DNA of 64,000 bases, taken from assembly GCF_018812025.1 (NCBI RefSeq), contig NC_063044.1:73643244-73707243 (forward strand), in the 5' to 3' direction. Positions 57,840 to 64,000 of this stretch are shown here, piece by piece. The position numbers were made by a program, and so were the translations under genes. Origin of the DNA: Megalobrama amblycephala. Taxonomy: Eukaryota > Chordata > Actinopteri > Cypriniformes > Xenocyprididae. Under the pieces are notes generated by a model, which was not told the origin of the DNA, did no database searches, and saw only the letters and a program-made list of their open reading frames with translations. Numbering within the stretch: position 1 is the first letter of the stretch; the number at the start of each line of letters is the position of its first letter.

Positions 57840-57946
57840 TCAGGTTTCCTTTTTCTTCAGTTGGAACCTCAGTTCCTCCAACTTGGAATTGATGGCCTGT
57901 CCCAGGTGTCCAGCAGTTGCCTTTTCATGGTGTTTCATGACAGCAT
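57840..57946 (-). CDS. Terminal coding exon of an unrecognised gene
   Basis: A TGTTTTGCAG acceptor opens a frame entering with two bases of a split codon. It encodes AVMKHHEKATAGHLGQAINS, then KLEELRFQLKKKET and TGA (57840-57842). The residue pattern is that of an amphipathic, charged helix with leucines at heptad-like spacing, a likely coiled-coil end. The codons show no damage and the splice site is strong, so it looks like a real gene end. Upstream exons would lie at higher coordinates on the minus strand, but none is seen before the hAT and DIRS elements. I do not recognise the family. Confidence 0.45.
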
Positions 57947-59003
57947 CTGCAAAACAAAACAAGAAAGAAGATTAAAAAAAAAAACATTTGGATTAGTCAG
58001 TTGTTACTTGACATGATTCTGGTCAAGTATTTGTACCCTTAACCCTTAAGGTAACTGCACACCATAGTCTGATATTTTTGCACATTAAAAAATAAATACG
58101 ACCTCACTCTGTATCAATCACGTTTAGACAATGCCTCCAAAACTTGTGTCCATCATAAAAAAATATTGGATCAAGTTAGATTTTCTGCGTTTTCACATCC
58201 ATAGCATACACAAGACCGACATCCCGGTGAGTCCCGACACACACACACACACACACACACACACTTACACATACCATTGTCTGGTTAGCTATGTAATAGT
58301 GTTGTCAAAAGACCCAGTACTTCGGTACCAACTCGGTACTAAAAAAATGAAAATGTCACGGTAGCAGGTTTCTTTAAGTACCGGTGGTACAGAGGACCCG
58401 GTCAACCCAGTTCTTGACGCAGACAGCGCTATGAATTCCGAGAAGCAGAAAACGCGGACAGAATCTCAAAATCCAGTCATGAAAATGAAACTTACGTTTT
58501 AATATGGACAGTCACGGAATTTGTCAAAGTTAGCATAAATTAATCAAATCTCCATATGGACCAGTATAATGTTAAGCCGCAAAAGTTGAAATATGAATCC
58601 TGCATGTTCTGCGCGTCTCTGTGTGAATGAATGAATGACAGAGACTTGTGGTTTTGTTTACTACATGGACTGAAGCGCGTGATGCTTGCAGTAATTTCAG
58701 CATCTGTTTCAATGGGGACATAAATACATAAACAACATCACCAGAACTGTTCTGAGTCACTTCACAAGCATTTTACCGTTTCATTTGAGTAAAACCAGTG
58801 TCAGTTTAAAGGTATTCACAGCATCCCATCAAAATAAAAGTTAATTTTTACATAAAGGCATTGTGCTAGAAATATTACTATTATTTAGTAGAATGTATGT
58901 GATACTGCTACTACTGTTGAAAACATTAATACAACTTTATTTTTTAAAGAAATAAATCACACAATATTTCTTCCATGTTTTAATTTTAATAGCAAATCTA
59001 TGG
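57947..59003. other. Non-coding stretch with (CA)n and a hAT-like fragment
   Basis: (CA)n lies at 58231-58264. 58290-58400 has AGTGTTGTCAAAAGACCCAG and GGTACCAACTCGGTACT, words of a common hAT-type repeat. It may also contain intron of the gene ending at 57840. Confidence 0.4.
58231..58264. repeat. (CA)n microsatellite
   Basis: About 16 CA units, ending in TTACACATAC. Confidence 0.95.
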
Positions 59004-59576
59004 TAGCCTGACTACGTCAGACTTCCTACTTCCGCTCAATTTCATTTCGCTTCTGTAGTCTGATACAGCGTCATAGCTTTGTGTTTGCCACCGGTCTGGA
59101 AACAGCCGGGCCAATCAACGAACAGAGGGCGGGCTGAGAGCCGTGACGTAGATGCTAAGCGCTGAGTTTTACATTGTAGGTTAGAGAAATCGAAAACCGA
59201 AACGACCGCGGAAATGGGAAACGAGACACGGGATGCAAACTTCGGGATGCATTAACTTCGCATAATCTGCAAAAGTCGTTTACAGCCATGTTCACTCCGG
59301 TATTTCGCTCACATCATCATGTGTTTACAACAGGTTTACAGTGGAAGTTCAATCATAGATTTGAGTTCGATGCATGATGTCTGTGCTTCGATGCGGCTGT
59401 ACAGGCGGATAACATACGTCATAACTAAACGTATCTGATTGGCTTACGGGTAACCAATGATTTTAAACTTCAGACAAGCGTCCCCTAGCGAGAGAGAAAA
59501 CACTTCTCTATTATGCCATTCCAGACTCTGTCTACGAAGCAAAGTGAAGTAGCAGAGTCTGGTATTACCAGGCTAA
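59004..59576. mobile_element. Short hAT element with 8-bp duplication
   Basis: The ends TAGCCTGACTAC and CCAGGCTAA are inverted repeats, with subterminal CAGACTT and AGTCTGG. The flanks are ATCTATGG at 58996-59003 and 59577-59584. 573 bp, no coding sequence. Confidence 0.8.
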
Positions 59577-59694
59577 ATCTATGGAGCCAGAATGGTGACT
59601 TTAAAATTTGGCATCACAAATTAAAATTGTCATTGAAAACAAAAGCAGAACTGAAAAAGGAAACATTGGCATTGAAACATTTGCATTGAAAACG

Positions 59695-60120
59695 TACTCG
59701 GTTACTAACGTAACCTCGGTTCCCTGAGATACTTCACTTCGTACTGCGTATGGGGAAAGGTCTCCTTTTTCCCCGTTACTGAAGCCTTTTTCAATAACGC
59801 AGTGTAACTGCATCGTCATTGGTTCACTCATAGACAAGTTGTTGAACCAATGACGGCGCGGCATAGCTGCGCGACCTATGGCGACAGAGCGCGCGAATAT
59901 TCCCTGCCGAAATGGGCGGGGTTTAGGGCTATATAAGCGGGCGTTTCGCCATAGGATTTCAGGTCATTCGACTGAAGCGACGACACTGAAGCCGCAGCCT
60001 CGTGGCACGGCATGTAACACAGTACTCGTTCCGTATCTCAGGGAACCGAGGTTACGTTAGTAACCAAGTACGTTCCCTTTCGATACTTCACTCATACTGC
60101 GTATGGGGAACGAATTCAAC
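59695..60120. repeat. Terminal repeats of the DIRS element
   Basis: GGTTACTAACGTAACCTCGG with TTCCCTGAGATAC (59702-59734) is matched in reverse at 60035-60067. ATACTTCACTxxxTACTGCGTATGGGGAA occurs as a direct repeat at about 59730 and 60083. A TATA box (TATATAAG, 59930-59937) lies between them. Mixed inverted and direct repeats are typical of DIRS ends. Confidence 0.75.
59930..59937 (+). promoter_or_regulatory. TATA box in the DIRS terminus
   Basis: TATATAAG sits in a GC-rich context (GGGGTTTAGGGC upstream, GCGGGCGTTTCGCC downstream). It points into the element from its 3' side, that is, antisense to gag and pol. If both termini are inverted copies, the other end would carry the sense promoter. 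Confidence 0.45.
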
Positions 60121-60282
60121 CGCGCCTGTGCCACGGCAGGGAACGACTGGACTTGTCTTGGGCACCGTGAGGGAACCAGAGGACAAGTGAGAAGGCCGGA
60201 GCCGTCGAACCCTCGTTACACTACAAAAAGGGAGTTAACTCCCAGAAGTGGCATGAAGCGGAGCTCGATAGAGGCCGCTGGA

Positions 60283-61280
60283 TCATACCGAGAGGACCCG
60301 AGCTTGTAAGGTCGGGACGTCCAAATGATAAAATCTGACAAAAGTGGACGGCGAGGACCAGCCGGCCGCCTCACAGATGTCTTTAATCGAAACTCCACTA
60401 GACCAGGCCCAAGAGGAAGCCATTCTTCTAGTAGAGTGAGCTCTAACTCCTATGGGGCAGTCGAGGCCCATAGAGGAGTAACAAAGAGCAATAGTGTCGA
60501 CTATCCAAGGCGAAAGACGTTGCTTTGAGACCGAAGACCCCTTGGTGCGGCCACCAAAGCAGATAAAGAGCTGATCAGATTGCCGAAAAGGCTGTGATCG
60601 ATCAACGTAGGTCCTTAATGCCCTGACAGGGCAGAGTAGTTCCAGCTCTCACTCGTCCGTCGAGGGAGGAAGCGCTGAGAGGGAAATAACCTGTGCTCTG
60701 AATGGAGTCGAGAGCACCTTAGGAACGTAGCCATGCCTAGGTTTCAAAACGACTTTGGAGTCGTTGGGCCCGAACTCAAGGCATGCAGGGCTCACGGAGA
60801 GGGCCTGCAAGTCACCAACTCGCTTAACCGATGCTAGTGCAAGCAGCAGAGCGGTTTTGAGCGTCAGGGGCCTGAGGTCAGCTGAACGCAGTGGCTCAAA
60901 GGGAGGCCCTTTAAGAGCTCTGAGGACCAAAGAGAGGTCCCAGGTGGGAACAGTGAGAGGACGAGGAGGATTTAATCGCCTAGAACCTCTCAAGAAACGC
61001 ACCACGAGGTTGTTTTGTCCCACTGACTGGCCAGCAATAGGAGCGTGAAACGTTGCAATGGCTGCTACGTAAACTTTGAGCGTTGAAGGGGTGCGACCCA
61101 GATTCAAACGCTCCTGGAGAAAAGACAGTATCGGAGATACGTCACACTCCACTGGGTCTATGTTGCGTGTAGAACACCAGTCAACAAAGACCGACCATTT
61201 CTGGGCGTAGAGGCATCTCGTGGACGGAGCTCTCGCCTGAGAAATGGTATTCAGCACGTCCCCAGGGAGGTTAGCAGGCT
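60283..61280 (-). pseudogene. Tyrosine recombinase of the DIRS element
   Basis: From ARAPSTRCLYAQKWSVFVDW (SAM-like core-binding part, about 61240-61170) the frame runs through STLKVYVAAIATFHAPIAGQ to LALASVKRVGDLQALSV, which holds the first catalytic Arg. It reaches SALPPSTDE and a TGA at 60649. Beyond it the same frame continues with ELELLCPVRALRTYV, then RAHSTRRMASSWAW with the H-x-x-R box, and FVRFYHLD with the catalytic Tyr, ending at 60283. The catalytic residues are kept; only the single stop breaks this domain. Confidence 0.85.
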
Positions 61281-61658
61281 CCCGTCGAGGGACCAGAGGT
61301 GCAGAGCCCAGAGTTCTGGCTGGGGATGCCAAATCGTCCTGTTCGCCTGAGAGAGGAGGTCCCGTCTCAGGGGGATCGGCCACGGAGCTTTTGTGGAAAG
61401 CCTGAACAGCTCTGAGGACCAAACTTGGCTCGTCCAGAGCGGGGCCACCAGGAGGACTCTGTGCTTGTCTTCCCTGATTCGTCTGATGACCTGTGGGATC
61501 AGAGCGATCGGGGGAAAAGCGTAAAGGAGGGTGCTGGGCCAGACATGGGCCAGCGCATCTTCCTCCTTCGAGAAATAAATTGGGCAGTGAGAGTTGCCTT
61601 CTGAAGCAAAGAGGTCTACCTCTGCCTTTCCGAAGAACTCCCAGATCATGAGAACCAT
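61251..61658 (-). pseudogene. DIRS pol linker between RNase H and recombinase, shifted frame
   Basis: In a frame different from its neighbours the minus strand reads VLMIWEFFGKAEVDLFASEG, then NSHCPIYFS, YAFPPIALIPQVIRRI, VLLVAPLWTSQVW and PELWALHLWSLDGS. This segment normally links RNase H and recombinase in DIRS polyproteins. Shifts at both ends show two separate single-base changes. Confidence 0.75.
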
Positions 61659-61659
61659 C

Positions 61660-62415
61660 TAGGGGTGGAGCATCCAACTCGTCTGAGGGGACATTGCTCC
61701 GAGATAGCATGTCTGCTCCCAAGTTTGTTCTCCCGGGTATGCGAGTCGCCCTGAGCGACTGAAACCTCGGTGATGCCCATTCCAGAAGACGCTTCGCCAG
61801 AGCGCATAAGCGGCTGGACGAAAGACCGCCCTGGTGATTTATGTATGACACCACTGCCATGCTGTCCGACTGGACTAAGACGTGGCGCCCTGTCAGGTGT
61901 GCCTGGAACGCATGAAGGGCTCGAATCACTGCCAACATCTCGAGGCAGTTGATGTGCAGATGGCATTCCTCGTGAGACCACAAGCCGAAGGCCGGTCTGC
62001 CCTCGCAAAGAGCGCCCCAACCTGTGTTGGATGCATCCGTTGAGAGCACCGTCCTTCTGGACACCGCCTGTAGGGGTACCCCTTGGCTGAACCATACAGG
62101 GTTCATCCAGGGTTTCAGAGCTGCCAAATAGGCCTGATTGACCCTGAGACGCAGGCGGCCGTGCCGCCAGGCGTGAGGAGGGACCCGGAACTTCAACCAG
62201 TACTGCAGAGGCCGCATCCGAAGAAGGCCGAGCTGCAGAACCGGGGAGGCGGAAGCCATCAGCCCTAGCATCCTCTGGAAAAACTTCAGAGGGAAATAGG
62301 CTCTGTTCCTGACCGATGCCGCGAGCTGCTGAATGGCCAGAGCGCGCTCTGGAGAGACTACAGCCGTCATACGGACTGAGTCGAAAACTGCACCCAGGAA
62401 CGTTATACGCTGGCT
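61660..62415 (-). pseudogene. DIRS RNase H domain
   Basis: After RITFLGAVFDSVRMTAVVSP the frame reaches RRTVLSTDASNTGWGAL (first Asp), INCLEMLAVIRAL (Glu), VQSDSMAVVSYINHQGG (Asp) and TNLGADMLSRSN. These are the RNase H catalytic residues that remove the RNA template. The frame is lost after VPSDE by a one-base change near 61685. Confidence 0.85.
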
Positions 62416-63404
62416 GGGAGCAGTGAGCTCTTGGCAAAGTTGACCCTGAGACCCAGGCACTCCAAGTGGCCGAGTAACACGGATCTGTGATGCTCCAGCT
62501 CGGCTCGTGACTGGGCTAGGATGAGCCAGTCGTCGAGGTAATTGAGAACCCGGATTCCCATCTGTCTCAGTGGGGAAAGCGCCGTGTTCATGCACTTGGT
62601 AAAAGAGCGAGGAGCTAGGGACAGTCCGAATGGAAGGACCGTATACTGGTAAGCCACACCCTCGAATGCGAATCTCAAGAATCGCCTGTGGTGGGGGGCT
62701 ATCTGGATGTGAAAGTATGCATCTTTCAGGTCCAGCGAGCAGAACCAATCCCCGGGGCAAACCTGCACGAGGATCTGCTTCAGCGTTAGCATCTTGAACT
62801 TCCGTCTCATGAGGGAGAGGTTCAAGAGCCTGAGATCTAAGATGGGTCTGAAACCGCCATCTTTTTTGGGAACTAGAAAATAACGGCTGTAGAACCCCGA
62901 ATTGCTCTCTGAGGGGGAGACTATTTCTATAGCTCCTTTCCTCAGAAGAGACGTGACTTCGGCTCGGAGGACATGAACGTCGTCCGTGTTGACTGAAGTC
63001 TGAAGCACCCCGCTGAAGCGTGGGGGCCTTCGGGCGAACTGAAGCGAGTAGCCTCGACTTATGGTTCCCAGAACCCAGCTTGACACTCCGGGGATGGCCT
63101 GCCAGGCCTCGGCCCGCGTGACAAGGGGCTGAATGGTATCGGGTGACGGGCCGCCAATCGGGGGCCTGTGCACCGGAGAGAGTGGAAGAGGAACTTCGCT
63201 CTTTCTTAGAGAAGGTAGAATATTCATAGTGTTCGCCATAAGAATGGCGTTTTGCATGGACGCAGCACTGGGCCCAGTTAGCACAACACTGAACATATCT
63301 CCCACGCCCGGAGCTGAACAAGGCGGGGGGGGTGGAACGAAAGAGCTTTTGGGGTGGTCCGGCCGTGGCGAGACTTTGCCCCATCCTCTTCCTTCCTGAA
63401 ACAT
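62403..63404 (-). CDS. DIRS reverse transcriptase domain
   Basis: ATG at 63404-63402 starts MFQEGRGWGKVSP. The domain follows with VTSLLRKGAIEIVSPSE, SRYFLVPKKDGGFRPILDLR, FCSLDLKDAYFHIQIAP (first Asp), YTVLPFGLSLAPRSFTK and VLNYLDDWLILAQSR (YxDD type). It ends NFAKSSLLPASV because one base is missing near 62415; the sequence then continues as RNase H in another frame. The start overlaps the gag stop as TGATG. Confidence 0.88.
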   Translation of the reverse strand: MFQEGRGWGKVSPRPDHPKSSFVPPPPPCSAPGVGDMFSVVLTGPSAASMQNAILMANTMNILPSLRKSEVPLPLSPVHRPPIGGPSPDTIQPLVTRAEAWQAIPGVSSWVLGTISRGYSLQFARRPPRFSGVLQTSVNTDDVHVLRAEVTSLLRKGAIEIVSPSESNSGFYSRYFLVPKKDGGFRPILDLRLLNLSLMRRKFKMLTLKQILVQVCPGDWFCSLDLKDAYFHIQIAPHHRRFLRFAFEGVAYQYTVLPFGLSLAPRSFTKCMNTALSPLRQMGIRVLNYLDDWLILAQSRAELEHHRSVLLGHLECLGLRVNFAKSSLLPASV

Positions 63405-64000
63405 CAGGAGGGCTTAGGAGGCGTCGGGTCCAGCGTAATCTTAGGCCGGGGTCCCTGACGTTGTCTCGGGAAGGAGGAGCGCTTACGATGGCGCTGTTCC
63501 TTGGGTGGTGCTGCCTGAGAGGTAGAGGGGGCAGGTTTGTTCTGCTGAGCCGGCGCAGACTTGGGGTGGCTGGAAGCAGACGTGGAGCTAGAGCGTTTAG
63601 GCAGGAAATGTCGCATAGCCTGAGACGACTTTTGTGCTGCAGTAAAACACTCCGTAAAGCCCTCTACTGCTGGCCCGAAGAGACCAGAAGGAGAGACCGG
63701 GGCATCCAAAAAGGCCGTCTTGTCCATCTCCTTAATCTCGGTCAGGTTGAGCCACAAATGGCGCTCAAGCACGACCAGGCTGGCCATGGATCGTCCAATG
63801 GCCTGTGCTGTGGCCTTTGTGGCACGCAGGGCTAAGTCAGTGGCGCTGCGGAGGTCACGGAAGGCAGGTGCATCAACGCCGGACTCATCCAGAGAACGGA
63901 GGAGCTTCACTTGAAACACCTGGAGAATAGCCATGGTGTGCAGCGCTGAGGCAGCATGGCCTGCGGACGTATATGCTCTGCCAGCCAGGGCAGAAGTGGT
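63404..64000 (-). CDS. DIRS gag-like protein, carboxy-terminal part
   Basis: The frame is open from the window edge through ...SALHTMAILQVFQVKLLRSL, a helical region with LRATKATAQAIGRSMASLVV and a FGPAVEGFTECF box. A basic, Ser/Pro-rich tail follows (KRSSSTSASSHPKSAPAQQN and RKRSSFPRQRQGPRPK), and it ends PPKPS at TGA 63406-63404. Such proteins package element RNA. The amino end is outside. No zinc knuckle is seen, as is usual for vertebrate DIRS gag. Confidence 0.8.
   Translation of the reverse strand, partial: TTSALAGRAYTSAGHAASALHTMAILQVFQVKLLRSLDESGVDAPAFRDLRSATDLALRATKATAQAIGRSMASLVVLERHLWLNLTEIKEMDKTAFLDAPVSPSGLFGPAVEGFTECFTAAQKSSQAMRHFLPKRSSSTSASSHPKSAPAQQNKPAPSTSQAAPPKEQRHRKRSSFPRQRQGPRPKITLDPTPPKPS

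Larger units (their letters stand above)
59695..64000 (-). mobile_element. DIRS-type tyrosine-recombinase retrotransposon, runs off the window
   Basis: On the minus strand the order is gag, reverse transcriptase, RNase H, tyrosine recombinase, then an inverted-repeat terminus. There is no integrase or aspartic protease. This is the DIRS plan, in which a circular intermediate is integrated by a tyrosine recombinase without target duplication. The copy has three frameshifts (near 62415, 61655 and 61280) and an in-frame TGA (60649-60651), so it cannot move by itself. The other terminus and the start of gag lie beyond 64000. Confidence 0.9.

Noticed and set aside
60649..63384. A single 911-codon protein on the minus strand
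   Set aside because: Its upstream third is the wrong frame of the RT domain; the true coding path changes frame near 62415, 61655 and 61280.

Overview
The window looks like fish nuclear DNA, most likely from a cyprinid (zebrafish, carp or a relative). It is AT-rich, has intron-split genes with GT-AG borders, and is packed with transposon families typical of cyprinids. These include hAT, Harbinger, piggyBac and Tc1/mariner copies with short inverted-repeat derivatives, a DIRS tyrosine-recombinase element, a Ty3/chromovirus, and L1 and Rex1/L2-like LINEs. A C2H2 zinc-finger gene with the two-exon layout common in cyprinids points the same way. The species call is an inference from repeat and gene style; no sequence search was possible.

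Host genes are few and mostly damaged. (1) Pieces of a CD2/SLAM-like immunoglobulin receptor family lie at 2.4-3.2 kb (cytoplasmic-tail exons with an ITIM-like VVYAPI motif), 8.34 kb (an orphan signal-peptide exon) and 20.1-27.8 kb. The last is a five-exon gene: signal peptide, V domain, shortened C2 domain, transmembrane segment, tail. Its C2 exon carries an internal deletion that puts the transmembrane exon out of frame, yet the exon phases would let splicing skip it. (2) A KRAB-less C2H2 zinc-finger gene spans 39.7-47.6 kb. It has a short acidic exon 1 and about 18 fingers in exon 2, with three frame breaks. (3) An F-box-like exon at 33.6-33.8 kb and a coiled-coil-like terminal exon at 57.84-57.95 kb, both on the minus strand, look like parts of genes I do not recognise.

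The rest is nested mobile DNA. At 6.7-7.8 kb is a small non-autonomous LTR element with intact target duplications. From 10.6 to 19.8 kb a minus-strand L1 is split by a plus-strand Rex1/L2-like LINE (15.0-18.3 kb) and by an internally deleted Ty3 chromovirus (11.0-14.5 kb). The introns of the receptor gene hold a piggyBac-type element, a solo LTR, a long foldback element and a three-layer nest of inverted-repeat elements. Between 28.5 and 37 kb there are hAT remains, a solo LTR and several short inverted-repeat elements. The zinc-finger intron holds a 2-kb hAT element with a perfect 8-bp target duplication, a dyad-rich tandem array (unit about 252 bp) and a DIRS-style inverted-repeat element. 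Further right are Tc1 fragments, a two-step (49/51 bp) minisatellite, two foldback elements and a short hAT element. A DIRS retrotransposon on the minus strand (gag, RT, RNase H, tyrosine recombinase) runs off the right edge.

I saw no CRISPR, operon, tRNA or rRNA gene. The main points of interest are the receptor fragments with a phase-compatible damaged exon, the dyad-rich satellite beside a DIRS-like end, the finger array with repeated fingers and altered linkers, and several transposon insertions whose empty sites or target duplications can be read directly.
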